DNA from: Margaritifera margaritifera
Taxonomy: Eukaryota > Mollusca > Bivalvia > Unionida > Margaritiferidae
Length of the DNA: 64,000 bases
Reading direction: 5' to 3'
Assembly: GCA_029931535.1 (NCBI GenBank)
Contig: JAQPZY010000853.1
Coordinates: 186,001 to 250,000 of the forward strand
Below the pieces are notes generated by a model. That model had not been told where the DNA came from. It ran no database searches and was given only the letters and a program-made list of their open reading frames with translations. Within the stretch, counting starts at the first letter, position 1; the number at the start of each line of letters is the position of its first letter. The translations under genes and the position numbers were made by a program. Shown piece by piece: positions 27,003 through 38,149 of this stretch.

Positions 27003-27246
27003 CACGGGTGGCTGAGTGGTCTAAAGCGCTCGCCTTTATTGGTCACTGCCATCTCACCTCTGTTCGTGTGGGTCCGAGTCTCTGGCTTGGCCAATGTGGG
27101 TATGTGAGAAAGCTTTCCAGTAGCTTCCTGTGGGTCAGTGGTTCTTCCCGTGGTTTTCCGGGTTCTTCCTCTACCAGTTATACTGGCCACCATGTATAGC
27201 CTATCATATGCTGAAAAATGGCGTTAAACCCACAACAACAACAACA
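27003..27246 (+). mobile_element. tRNA-derived SINE, family A copy 1
   Basis: The head GGGTGGCTGAGTGGTCTAAA resembles tRNA-Leu with an A-box (TGGCTGAGTGG); a B-box-like GGTCCGAGTCT follows. The body is shared with 41081-41330 and 58059-58300 (GTGAGAAAGCTTTCCAGTAG). The tail is CACCATGTATAGCCTATCAT, then GGCGTTAAACCCACAACAAC and short CAA repeats. Such elements are transcribed by RNA polymerase III and moved by a LINE. Confidence 0.9.
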
Positions 27247-27427
27247 CTATGGTAGCTCAGTAGTTACAGCTTCAGACTCATAATCCAAGAGTTGCAGGTT
27301 CAATACCTGCCCAAGCCAGCCTGGGTTGGTTGTCTTGGTGTGTCCTTGGGAAAGCACTTGACTCAAATTTCCACAGTATGATAGAGCCAATAACATGTTA
27401 AAAGTGCCGTTAAAACCAACAGACCAA
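27247..27427 (+). mobile_element. tRNA-derived SINE, family B (tRNA-Met-like head)
   Basis: The head is TGGTAGCTCAGTAGTTACAG, with CAGACTCATAATCCAAGAGT (CAT anticodon context as in elongator tRNA-Met) and B-box GGTTCAATACC. The body includes TTGGTGTGTCCTTGGGAAAG; the tail is CATGTTAAAAGTGCCGTTAA. It starts immediately at the tail of the family A copy. Confidence 0.8.
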
Positions 27428-28184
27428 GGCAATTCCATTTAATTGCAATGAAAAATGTTAGGATCTGAAGGTGATTGTATAAAATAACAACAAAAGATAA
27501 TTTTAAAAAAAAGAGTGACAACAATTACATTTGAGTTAGAAAATTTAATTAAGGCATTCCCAATGTCCCCAAGCAACCTAAAGATCAAATAGACATTACT
27601 AAACTATTAGCTTGTTTGATTTTTCTCAAGATTTAAATTGCAAATTAGAAACAGCAACAATTTAAAGTGCACAACAAAATCTGGAGTCACAAACTGAACC
27701 AGCATACTGATATATGATCTATCTGTGTGAAATAATTAAGAAAGCAAAGATGTTAACCATGTTTTGGCAACACATTATGATCAAAGCAAGTCGAGGACCA
27801 CAAAAGATGCTTGCTGCCATATACAAAGTAACTGCTGTTTTTTGTATGAATGACTCAGAAAAGAATGCAGGAGGATTCTTGAGGATTGACTGCTTTTCCT
27901 TCAGATGTCACATTATTTTGCCGTTTTGGGGGAATGTACAATTATTATTTAATAATATGAAGTCATTGCAGGTACATGTCTGTTTTGTATTTCTCAACCA
28001 GTTCTATTCCGATCCTCTCCATGTGCACTGGCAAAAACTGCACAAATTAACCTGACTGCACATCTGAACATTGTGCCCCAACAATGTAATTTTATTATAT
28101 AAAAAATTACTTTGAAACCCATCTACAAAAAACACTCAAGGGAGAACAGATTTATCATTTGTGATACAGTGTCCTTTTTTTATA

Positions 28185-28403
28185 TACCATATATACTCGC
28201 GTGTAAGTCGAGTCCAACGGCAAACAACATAGACCCTGATCTGCTGTTGCATAATGTGACGGCAGATTAGGGTCTATGTTGTTTGTTTTACTGATTACTC
28301 CAAGCACACTGCAGACCCGGATCTGCCAGTGTATTATGCAAAGGCAGATCTGGGTCTCTGCAGTTTGCTGTTGGACTCTACTTATAAGTGAGTATATACG
28401 GTA
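28185..28403 (+). mobile_element. Two-hairpin TIR element, copy 7 (best preserved)
   Basis: The ends TACCATATATACTCGCGTGT and GTGAGTATATACGGTA pair over about 30 bases. Hairpin A (ACATAGACCCTGATCTGC with its complement) and hairpin B (GCAGACCCGGATCTGCC with its complement) are both nearly perfect, with loops containing CATAATG or CATTATG. This copy, with 56471-56684, best defines the family. Confidence 0.93.
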
Positions 28404-30778
28404 GGTACAATATACAAATAAACTTCAGAAATGGGGTTTATAAATGTTGACCTTAATTTCAGGTGTCTGCTATATAGAGGTATCCCCAATGGCAGGATTC
28501 GCTGTGGATGCTGTGTTCATAAAGACCCTGTGCTGTGTGTCCCCCGAAAGTTGGACCCATTCATGACTCAAATCTTATGTATCAAACTCGCAGGTGCATA
28601 TGGTATTTACAAGCCAAAATACTCCTTCAAATTGCTGCTACAAGTCAGGTGCTTACAACAAGAACAAATATACCAACTGCACAGAGGTAAACTTCCAGGA
28701 CTTGATTAGCCGTTCATGATTTATTTGTCTTCATAAACCTTTTCCTTTCTAGCAAAAACTTTTCATCAACCATGCTATTTCTGAGCATTTCTTAAACTAT
28801 TCACAAATCCATTGATTACATACTCAACTGGATGTAATTGACTGTTCATCCAAGATAGGATTATCTTACTTGCTCTTCAGCCAACATCCGAGTGCTTAAA
28901 TGCACTCTCTTTACTCTTCTAAAAGGAAACATGGCGCTTTCATATAATTTACACATGAGCAGATTCAGTAGCTTCCAATAATAACAGAGTTAACCCGTAA
29001 ATGCCAAACAGTATTGTTCTCATACAGGCCTAGAATTTAACATTAAATTTCTCTGTAGCCAGAAGAACTGTCAGACTGAAAAATTTACTAGTCCTGCTGA
29101 ATTTTCACTATTCCTTCCTACAAACAGTAACTGGCAACCACTTAAACTTTACCAGCCATCAGATTATTGCAATTGTGAAAACTACTAGTCCGACAGGAAA
29201 TTTACTAGCCTTGGGCTACAGAACTACCGCTAATATCAAGCCCTGTCATATCCAAAGATAAGCAGGCAATCGCCATTTCCATTCAGCATCTAAATATTAG
29301 TGTATCAAGTGTTCATAATTGCCGCCTGCCCAGCAGCCCAAAACCTGCATTTTTGTAAGTGGACAAATACATTTTCAAGGATTTTGCTAGCTGGCCTACG
29401 TTCATCAGGTTCAGAATATTAATGTCAAACACTGGCCTCCATAAACCTCTAATCAACATTTTGTCTCTTAGTAAAATTTTATTTACAGCAAACACAGTCA
29501 AATTCTGTGTGATATGACTACAAAATCATGCAATTTTGTCAAAAATTAATTGTAAGTATATGTATTGATTTTTGAAAATGTCTGCCAATCATTTCAGCAG
29601 CAGAAGTGATGCTTTGTAGGAATTATCTGATACAAATAATTTGCAATTTTATAAATCACTTTTAAACATAAATATCGATAGATTTTACAGTGGCTCCCAA
29701 ACTATACACTAATATTTATACAGCATTCAATAGGGTTTCTCAACTACCTCTTCTTTATCTCCCAGTACTTCTACAGGGAATAATCAACAGTAAACTCAGT
29801 AGAAAAGAATTCTGTGGCATGCAATCTTGTAAATGCATCATCTGAGAAAGCTGTTACTTGTGTTTAATGCACAGTAGCATAAAGTTCATTATCCGAGAAT
29901 AAAGCAAAACTAGCTGTAAATCCTGTAGTAAACTCTTCCAAAATTATGAAAAAATGCGGCAAAAAATATGATATCAAAGCCACATAACAGAAACCTTGTT
30001 ACTTTACTCATTATACACCAGATTCCTAACATTTCCATGAGAGCAGCATGTGAAGAAATCAGTAAATAAAGGAAGCAACAAAAAAGAGAACAGAAAAATA
30101 AGCTACATGTTGATCCATTTTCCATGCTTGGACTTTCACCATGTTATACCAGATGTATCCAACATAAACAGGGGCTAAATTTCCAGAAATACAAATGCAG
30201 ATCTTTGGTTAAAAATGTAAACATGTCCATGTAACACAGATGACCTTGCCAATATGGTGCAACTGAAGAAACTTGGTTCAGTATGCAATGGCAAAATTTT
30301 AAGTTTTACATGGGCCATAACTCTGTCAAATTTGGTCAGCAAATGTTGAAAATTGAAATGAGCCCAATTTCTTATTTAAAACCTCATACCAAATTTGCAT
30401 TCGATCCATTTAGTCCTTTAAAAAGTATTGAAGAGAAACAAAACTCCGGATTGGCAGGAATTGAATTGACTGCATGGAATGGATGGAAATCAATAACACT
30501 GCTGTACATACTTGCATACAAGTTGAATCCCCCCCCCCCAATTAAATAATACATATAGGGAATCAACTTACAAACCAAAAATACTAAAAATCATACACTT
30601 ATAAAGGAAAACATACCAACAATCTAACCAAAATGTCACTATTTTTCAGAAAACTAAATGCGCTCAAAGCCAAATATTTGAACAAAAACACAATTTTATA
30701 AGCCAGTGTATACGATAATTGACTTGCAGATGAAACATCTAAATATAAAATAATACTAGTATAGCTACCTATTTTATA

Positions 30779-30930
30779 CATATGTACGTATGTAGTAGCC
30801 TTTATGGGCACCTCACCACAATAGTGGCTATATGGTGTCAAGTAAAAAAACAATTAAAAATATGTAAAAATAAAGAATTGTACAAAAACTTTAAAGATAA
30901 TTCCTGACAGATTTCATGGTACAATTCACC
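30779..30930 (-). mobile_element. LINE 3' tail, minus strand
   Basis: Reversed, it reads TTGACACCATATAGCCACTA and TAAAGGCTACTACATACGTA, matching the 3' UTR tails at 32.1 kb and 52.2 kb. No coding part is clear. Confidence 0.6.
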
Positions 30931-31004
30931 CAGCTTTATATAAGGACCATATAAAAATCACCATTGCTGCATATCTAAACTGAGCGGAGGGGAGCAGGGT
31001 TTTG

Positions 31005-31150
31005 ATGGTTGGTTTGGTTTGGTGTTTTACAGTATAGCAACACAATTAAGTTATTTATTTTAGTGCCAAAGCAATTTGAGTATAGTGCCTTCCCCAAGGA
31101 CACCATGGTAGCCGACCCAGGCTGATCCAATGGTAGGATTTGAAACAGCA
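31005..31150 (-). mobile_element. SINE, family C, 5'-truncated
   Basis: Reversed, it reads CATTGGATCAGCCTGGGTCG, GTGTCCTTGGGGAAGGCACT, then the tail GTAAAACACCAAACCAAACC. It matches the copies at 35658, 49639 and 50270. The tRNA head is missing. Confidence 0.75.
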
Positions 31151-31790
31151 CACTTTTACTTGTACAGGGATTGACTTGCATGCGTGAATATATGGTATAT
31201 GCCTCCTTCATAGAACATGATGGATGCTTTTAAATGTTGTCGCAGTTCAAGTTATATTCTGTTCGAATCTATATTTTGAATTTTTGTCTTTTTTTTTTTT
31301 TTTTACATACTTTTGCAATCATTTGGTAATTTAAGCATTTAATTGTATGTCATGCATATTTTCTGCATAAGTAGTTTTTGTGACTTCAGTCTCATAATTA
31401 GTTTTAATGTGTACATGTGTAATGGTTTACATTATACAGCCAAATGAGTTTTAGTACTGTGTTCATCCAATCAAGTAGAATTGTTCGTGTTCAGAATGTA
31501 ATAAAACCTGGTTATTTCTTAGCTTGGCATTTAAGTGTGAAAATCATCAGTGATGATTTTACAATGTATGGAAGCATTGCTTTAATTGCAATTCAGTTTC
31601 ACAACTCTCTTGAGCTAATGGTGTTGTATCAAAATATTTCTTTTGGTTTTGCTAGTGCTTGTCCCTTACATAATTTGTCTACAACCCTGATTTGAAATCA
31701 TGACCTAATATAACAGATGGAAAACATATTAGAGATTACACAATGAGCTCACATAATGCAGGCCTACTTCAATCTCTTCCTTCTTGACTG

Positions 31791-32253
31791 CAGTACATCC
31801 TACTGGAACACATTCTTGTCGAGTGTATCGACTTTCACCCTGCAAGATGGAAGCTTTTTGATGTGAACTTGATTAAGGAACTTGGACTTTTTAAGCGGAA
31901 TGCTCAGTGTATATTGCAAATTTTAACCCGATCTTTAAGGGGATTTTTTTTATCATTATCTTTAATTGTATAAACATTTAACATAATCTTAACAGCTTTT
32001 TTCTTTTATCTTGGAGTGCTTCTTGTTGACATTTATTTTAAAGGGTTTATCTAAGTTTTTGTGTGGAATTCTTTTTTTTCTCTTCAAATTGAAGAACTTG
32101 ACTTTTAACAGGCACCATATAGCCATTACTGTGCTGATGTGTTGTTAAATGCTAATACATACATACATACCTACATACCTACATACATACATACATACAT
32201 ACATACATACATACATAGATACATACATACATATATATATACATACATACATT
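31791..32253 (+). mobile_element. LINE 3' end (non-LTR retrotransposon), 5'-truncated
   Basis: Positions 31791-31970 form 60 open codons ending at TAA (31971). They include HILVECIDFHPARWKLFDVN and LIKELGLF, resembling the extreme C-terminus of non-LTR retrotransposon ORF2 proteins ('H(I/L)L.EC..(F/Y)...R...F....L..LF'). The 3' UTR contains GGCACCATATAGCCATTACT and GTTGTTAAATGCTAATACAT and runs into a TACA microsatellite, a common LINE tail. A TGA at 31785 closes the frame upstream, so only the end survives. Confidence 0.75.
32155..32253 (+). repeat. TACA/TA microsatellite at LINE tail
   Basis: About 23 tetranucleotide units of TACA with some CTAC and TATA variants follow the LINE 3' end. 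The array lies 140 bases from the donor end of PMCA exon 3. Confidence 0.9.
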
Positions 32254-32392
32254 CTTTTCTGTAAGATATAGGGACTCTGAAATTTTAGCAATGTAAACTC
32301 TTTACTATGACTGGCTGATCACAACAAGCATTGACTATATGTACTATTTCACAACAAGCATTCACTATATGAACTAATTCATAATTACTTAC

Positions 32393-32632
32393 CATATTTA
32401 ACTTGACATATATCTCCCGCTACAATTTCTCCCACAGGAATTTGTATAACTTCTCCTCCTCGAATAACATTAAACCGATGTTCATGTTCAATTTTATTTT
32501 GGAGTCCACGGAATTGTCTCTCCTTCTGCCAATCATTAAAAGCTGTCACTAAAACTACAACAATAACAGCTGTTAAAATTGCTACCCCTTCAATCCACCC
32601 AGCTTCCTTTTCTGAAGAATCCCCAGTTGTAG
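32393..32632 (-). CDS. ATP2B: PMCA calcium ATPase, coding exon 3 (residues 120-199, TM2 and start of actuator domain)
   Basis: This 240-base exon has acceptor TTTTTTTCAG and donor GTAAGTAA. It completes a Ser codon, then encodes a short acidic outside loop ([11 protein letters not shown]), TM2 (about 133-151, [20 protein letters not shown]) and the strongly conserved [17 protein letters not shown]. The actuator-domain strands follow: [21 protein letters not shown] and ICQVKY. 'FNDW.KE.QFRGLQ..IE' and 'V.QIPV.EIV.GDI.QVKYG' are PMCA hallmarks and distinguish it from SERCA. The exon ends on the first base of the Gly codon of VKYGD. Confidence 0.97.
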
Positions 32633-32744
32633 CTGAAAAAAAGATAGAGGAGACGCTGAAAGCTCATAAAGAAGACTTCAATAACCCAGACACCTACTGC
32701 ATTTGTGCATGTATAATATACAAAAATTTGTGAACATCATGAAC

Positions 32745-32890
32745 CTAGATCAACGGTTACTAGCATTACAAGTCAACAGATCCAGGTCTATTCTGTTCAT
32801 TCAAGAAAAAAGTGCAGACCCTGGTATGTCAGTGCTTGATGTAACCTCAGAAATAGGTCTATTCTGTTGGTCATAGGATGCATGTTATAC
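32745..32890. repeat. Degenerate two-hairpin element remnant near exon 3
   Basis: AGATCCAGGTCTATTCTGTT, GCAGACCCTGGTATGTCAGT and ATAGGTCTATTCTGTTGGTC are decayed hairpin arms, beginning about 110 bases from the exon 3 acceptor. No TIR is visible. Confidence 0.45.
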
Positions 32891-33759
32891 AACATTTCAA
32901 ACTTGGGAATGAAAGAATTATCCCCATAACTCAAGATTTGTTGGACAAAACAGGGCCTGAAAATGTTGTGTCCAACTCAGTGGTCCAGGGCCAATAGGGC
33001 CCTCCATTTCCCAATTCCAGATAAGCCAAATATTGGTTCAACAACCAAGTCTGACATGTGAAATTCACTAAACCCATGCAGAAGATGCTTGGTTTTAGCA
33101 GAGGTTAAGGAAAGACAAGTGTTTAATTGACAAAGATCAATCTTAAACTGGTTCTCTGCATACTGTATGCTAAATCTGCTGATTTCTGGTAATGTGTTAC
33201 AATACCAGTCACTCATTATCAAACAATTGACTTGTGCTTGGGTAAGTCCACTTTAATTACTCTTTTCAGATGTTTAAGAATTAAACAGCACATTTTATTA
33301 AATTTATAGGAACAATTAAGAAATATTAACAGCCCGACAGGCTATTACTGATAATATAGGACAGGTCCACAGCAAAAAAAAATCAGTCCCTGACCTTAGA
33401 CCACAGTAATTTTCAGGCCCTGAAAAAATATTGTTCCGACAAAAGTCCGAATTAATCTGGTTGATAAAATTTAATCGCAGTGACAAAATGACATCATATG
33501 TTCCATTCTTTTTTTTAAATATTTATTTTCCCTTAAATCTCATAATTACACTTTAAAATGTTGATACTAAATCTATTTCAGCCTTGATCATTTTTGTCAA
33601 AACTTGCAAACTGTGGAAAACCTGTGGTTTAGACAACAAAGGAAACACCAATTGTAATGAACAAAAGTTGTCTCAAACAGTTCGCCTCTGCACTATAAAA
33701 TGCATACTTATGTGTTATACACCAATAAAGGTGGTGACATATGAGTTGATCATTCCACA

Positions 33760-33975
33760 CACAAACTATAGCTGTGTGTAAGTTACATCCGACTGTAAAC
33801 AACACAGACCATGATCTGACATTGCATAATGCACTGGTAGATCAGGGTCTGTGTTGTTTGCTCCAATTAGACCTAACAAACTGCATACCCAGATCTGTCA
33901 GTGCTTTATGTGACATCAGATCTGGGTCAGTGCTGCTTGCAACCGAATCTCAGTTATACACAAGTATATATCGTG
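33760..33975 (+). mobile_element. Two-hairpin TIR element, copy 8 (ends decayed)
   Basis: Both hairpins are clear (ACACAGACCATGATCTG and CATACCCAGATCTGTC with complements). The left TIR is poor; the right end reads CAAGTATATATCGTG. It lies directly beside the composite copy at 33994. Confidence 0.75.
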
Positions 33976-33993
33976 GGCTCTTAAGGCTCTGGG

Positions 33994-34051
33994 TACCATA
34001 TTTCCCTGCATATAAATGCTCACCCAAATGTGAACAATGTAGACCCAGGTC
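33994..34051 (+). mobile_element. Left piece of a variant two-hairpin element, split by the hAT insertion
   Basis: It starts TACCATATTTCCCTGCATAT then AAATGCTCACCCAA, a different TIR version from the other copies, followed by the left arm of hairpin A up to AGACCCAGGTC. It resumes at 35366. Confidence 0.7.
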
Positions 34052-35357
34052 TAATGCTGGGACAATTTGCTGGGACAATTCATCACTATAGTGATGTATC
34101 ACGATTTAAAGTCCGCCAGTTTGCGTATCAATATGTGCAAACAAGTATCAATTTCCATAAAAAACCAGGTGTTTGGTAAGAAGTTTAGTCTAATCCCAAA
34201 GTTGGCCTTCATTGTGAAGAGTATTCGAAGTGTAATGTAAGATGTAAAACGATTGGAGAATTGATCTTTTGTGGGTGTATATTGACCAATCAATAAATGC
34301 TTTGCAACAATTATCACACGAGTAAACATGGGTGAGGAAAGAGAGATTGTCAATTTTCCAGTCAGACAGGGTCAAAATCTTCTGACTGGGACCATTTCGG
34401 ACAACCAGTATATGTGCAGAATTGAGTCCGAAATACAGTAAAAACGAAAACAATATGTAAAGTCTGTTGAGCTGTCCTTAACCATGCTGGGAACACAAAT
34501 ATATGAACCCATCTTGCTTGATATCACCCTCCTATTTCCTATTTGAAAGCTAAAATAGAAAGTGAAATTAAATATGAACAAGTTAGAAAAGCGGTTGGAT
34601 ATGGTCAGCCTAATATCGCTGAAATGTTTGGAAGGCAAAATAAATATTCAGCTAACTCTCAACGAGCTCAGGTAATTACATGCCAGACAGGAATTTTCAT
34701 TGCATCTGAAATGAGACCTCTGTCGATAGTTTAATAAACTTCTGTAAGCACTACTTCTGAGTTCAGGGATATGTAGTTGTGACTTGTCTAAGTGGTCTGA
34801 AGTAGTTAAATATTAAGCTGATAATCACATTCTTACTCTGCATTAAAAACTTGTAGTTCTTATTTTTTTTCCCTCCACTGATTCATTGACAGTTAAATTT
34901 GATGATATTTTGAAGCTAACAGTTATGTGTTCATGATTGAATTCCACTAGTTTTCACTAGGAGAATCATTTTTGTATTAGCATTTACTGATGGTTTTATT
35001 TTACATTTTTACTAACCAGATGTTGCACAATGATATTGGGATATATATTAGTCACAAGCCTAAACCCCTATAGTTAATTGTCAATGGCTTGGAAGAAGTT
35101 TTCTCTTCAAGTTACTTAATTTTCTTTTTTATAATAAAGGATAACATAAAACTTTATGTATTTATTCTTTATTTATTAATGTTTACATGTTAATATAATG
35201 GCACAGATTTACAAAAATACTATGAAGAGTACAAGTGCTTGTATGACCAAACACTTGCTTTGAAATACAGGAAATAATATCGTAATGCATATTGTATCAT
35301 AACACCTGTATCACGATACATATCGTATTGCCTCATACACGTATTGTCCCAGCCCTA
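34052..35357 (+). mobile_element. hAT-superfamily DNA transposon relic with 8-bp target site duplication
   Basis: This 1,306-base insertion starts TAATGCTGGGACAATTTG and ends with the complement of TAGGGCTGGGACAATACG (14 of 18 end bases match). It is flanked on both sides by the exact 8-mer CCCAGGTC (34044-34051 and 35358-35365), the duplication length typical of hAT. Removing it and one 8-mer restores the hairpin element's sequence. An open stretch near 34543-34734 encodes QPNIAEMFGRQNKYSANSQR and AQVITCQTGIFIASEMRPLS, resembling the region of ZBED/hAT transposases before the conserved 'RPxSxVE' motif. The coding region is broken and too short for an active transposase. Confidence 0.85.
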
Positions 35358-35365
35358 CCCAGGTC

Positions 35366-35660
35366 TGCTGTGAATAATACACCTGCATATCAGGGCCTAT
35401 GCTGTTTGTTTTACTGATTAGTCCTAACAAATTGCAGAGACCCAGATCTGCCAGAGCATTATATATCTGCAGATCAGGGTTCTGCATTTTCCTGTGTTTA
35501 AATGCTCACCCAACTGTGAACAGTACAGACCCAGGTCTGCTGTCAATAAAACACCTGCAGATCAGGGTCTATGCTGTTCCCCCTGAAATCATAAAACAAA
35601 TGGAATATACTCTGATCTATCAATGCATAATGCCCTTGAAGGTCTGGGTCTATGCTTTTC
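35366..35660 (+). mobile_element. Right piece of the split element plus a second, tandem variant copy
   Basis: From 35366 the sequence completes hairpin A (TGCTGTGAATAATACACCTG), the spacer (TTTTACTGATTAGTCCTAAC) and hairpin B. At about 35488 a second unit begins (TTTTCCTGTGTTTAAATGCT, then CACCCAACTGTGAACAGTAC), with its own hairpin A and a remnant of hairpin B ending near 35660. The two units share the variant TIR, so this looks like a tandem dimer. Confidence 0.65.
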
Positions 35661-35815
35661 ATTTAGTTTGGTTTGATTTGGTGTCTTACAGAACAGTAAC
35701 ACTTTAAGGTTATATTATGGCGAGGCAAGTAAAGTGCATTGCCCATGGACATACATGTACCACGGTAGCTGATCCTGTGGTGGGAACTGAACCTGTGCTG
35801 TTTTGCATGGGGCAC
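35658..35815 (-). mobile_element. SINE, family C, diverged copy
   Basis: The plus strand shows GTTTGGTTTGATTTGGTGTC at the tail, AAAGTGCATTGCCCATGGAC in the middle and GGTAGCTGATCCTGTGGTGG toward the head. It directly abuts the variant hairpin element dimer. Confidence 0.65.
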
Positions 35816-36239
35816 ACATTATATACTATAAAATACGATATCAAGCTCACTCTGAAGCAGGACACTAATAAAGCTTAATGATACAACTTCAGCAACCTTT
35901 ATCTTAATTCTTACCCTCACAATAATCACATTATAATTATATTCAATAAAATGTTCCAAGAGACACTGTCTTGCCTGCAAAAACACAGCTTCAAGAAACA
36001 TAAAGAAAAACTAAATCAATGGGTAAATGCAAAATTGAAATTTTACACCACTGCCAATGCCAGTTGGCACAGACAAAATCAATCATCTGTCTCAACTGCT
36101 TTTACAAGAAAAACAAATAAATAAATTTCTGCACAAAAAATTATCTTGCTTGGAGTTTTTTGATAAAATATTATAAACCAGGTTCCATATACTTTAAACT
36201 TTTTGACCATGAAACTCCAGCTTAAGCTCAAAATGTCAA

Positions 36240-36440
36240 TACTGTAAATTTGATACTGTAAATTCACTATTTTCGTGCCAATCAATTTTTGTGGTTTTGC
36301 GAAAAATGACATTTTTGTCTGAATCTAAATTCATAAATTGGGAAAGTAAGCCTATTGTTTTCACAGGAATATAACTGTAGAGTTTTTAAATTCATGGTGT
36401 GTAGCAACCAAGAATTCACAAAATCGGGTACCCCATAAAC
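36240..36440 (+). repeat. Dispersed AT-rich repeat, copy 2
   Basis: TACTGTAAATTCACTATTTT, CGTGCCAATCAATTTTTGTG, GTAAGCCTATTGTTTTCACA and GTAGCAACCAAGAATTCACA mark the same family as 2.7 and 53.2 kb. Confidence 0.6.
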
Positions 36441-36764
36441 AATAGCAAATTCAAAGTATTTGGACTGCATCTATGTCATGGACCAAAGTTAATAAAATTG
36501 CATTAATTCTTCCATTCTAAATTAATTTCTAATTAAACTTACAGAGTGTACATTTAAACTTTCATTGTTGTGCTTGAGTTTCTTTTTTCGTGCTCAGAAA
36601 GTTTAAAGAATACACATAGGTATATCATGAACATTATGTCATAAGGGATAATTTCATGGTAAGTGAGCAAAGATGTTAATAAGATTGAAATGAAGTAGAA
36701 ATCACGACTTAACTACAAGAACATTATTTTTAAATTCTGAAAGTAAAAATGAATTATGTAACAC

Positions 36765-36920
36765 ATGTCCCTCAAAGGTACTAATGCTCTACTGGCTGAA
36801 AAGAATTTATAGGAATCCATGGTAAGTCCATTATTTTCTGTCTTTTATTCTGTTTAAATGCCAAGTATTGAAACCATTCTTAAGAAACTCCAACATACCA
36901 AAATTTGGTAACAAAAATAT
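36765..36920 (+). repeat. Dispersed repeat shared with 57.3 kb
   Basis: TCCCTCAAAGGTACTAATGC, TCTACTGGCTGAAAAGAATT and TAGGAATCCATGGTAAGTCC match 57277-57340 (TCCCTCGAAGGGACTGATGC, TCTATTGGACCAAGAGAATT). At 57.3 kb this leads directly into the 'gatggc' block, so it may be that repeat's left flank. Confidence 0.6.
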
Positions 36921-37703
36921 TTTCTTACATGTTAGAGTTAAAATATTCACAAGATACTTGTGTTATGTATATTGAACTTATAATATGTGTCCATGAAGTA
37001 AGTTGTACTTCAGTTATTTTGTAAACAACATATTTACAGCATTTGAGTTCAAGGTCAGTCATGTATACATAGCATTTAACAATTATATTGGAATTTTCCA
37101 TATCTTGATATGAGAAGAGTCAGGTATGCAAAGGAACTTTCCATTAGAGTTACTAATATTCTAGAATATTCTGTCAGGTGACTTATCCTTATATTTATAC
37201 AGGTTTGGTAAACAAGATTTCATTCATATGCTAAACTTCATGTCATTAAGATCAGTCTATAAAAGAATTTATTTTAGTAATCAGATGTTATGGTTGTAAA
37301 AATCAGAGCAAATTCAGACAGAGGAATTATTTATTTGAAATATTCACTGGAATTACTAAAAGTGTTCATTCTTATGTTGGATTAATACTTGACTGAGATT
37401 TATGTGAATTTATTAAAAGATATTCTGGATTACATCACTCAGGCACATCAGAACATTCAAGACTGTTGAAATTCATTCAGAACATTCTATATTTAGGACT
37501 TGTGATTAGGTCACTTAGGATTACTGGATTATTTTGGATTTTAATTCATGTTACTGTAAGTGTCTTTTGAATTTTCACTTTAATTGTCTAGAAATAAATT
37601 GCTTGTTGATTTTACTTATATTGTTGGTTTCACTTTTCTTTCTGTTACATTATTTTAAGACCTAGAGTTGTAACACTTGCAAGTGCAGTACAAAATTCTT
37701 TGT

Positions 37704-37725
37704 CATGGGGGGGGGGGGGGGGGGC
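37704..37725 (+). repeat. Poly-G run
   Basis: About 20 G in a row. Similar poly-C or poly-G runs occur near 15608, 30530, 39990, 42108, 45105 and 45350. They are unusual in such AT-rich sequence and prone to sequencing length errors. Confidence 0.9.
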
Positions 37726-38149
37726 AAGTTATTGAACTGACAACATTCACAGTATTCTTCAAATATATCATCATACTGGGTAACTGGGTTTGATAAAAAT
37801 CCATTCATATTTGTTTGTATGATCAGGCTAACAACCCAGTACTGATACAAACCTGACTCAAGACCTTTGACCTTACAAGCAATGTCAGAGTGATATGTAT
37901 CAACTTGTTCATTGGATAAATAACTAAATACAAAGTCTGGTCAAAAATCGTTTGTATATATAGAAGTCACTGTGTTCATAAGCTCAGAGAAGTACAAGAA
38001 ATGTAAGCAATGACCTCTGACTTGACTCCAAGGTCAATTAGGTCTGGTTTTCAAACTCCTTTATAAAAGTGCAGAGATGTTTGTAGTCAGATCTGCTATA
38101 TTTTCATTCCGAACCAATTATTTATTGCAAGAAGTGTTTTCGTGAAAAC

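Larger units (their letters stand above)
22884..32392 (-). other. PMCA intron between exons 3 and 4 (9,509 bases)
   Basis: This intron contains a degenerate hairpin remnant (23.9 kb), a TIR element (24.35-24.69 kb), hairpin elements (26.69 and 28.19 kb), two adjacent SINEs (27.0-27.43 kb), LINE tails (30.8 kb minus, 31.8 kb plus), a truncated SINE (31.0 kb) and a TACA microsatellite (32.16 kb). In 24.8-26.6 and 28.4-30.7 kb I see no gene and no further repeat I can define, apart from a poly-C run at about 30530. Confidence 0.7.

Noticed and set aside
27003..27090. A functional tRNA-Leu gene
   Set aside because: The head is tRNA-like, but there is no proper anticodon arm or acceptor pairing, and the same unrelated body and tail follow in all three copies; it is a SINE.
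27247..27320. A functional tRNA-Met gene
   Set aside because: The A- and B-boxes and CAT context are present, but the 3' half runs directly into a SINE body with no acceptor-stem closure.
34543..34734. An intact transposase or ZBED host gene
   Set aside because: Only about 60 codons are open, with stops around them and no catalytic region; it is a relic inside the hAT element.
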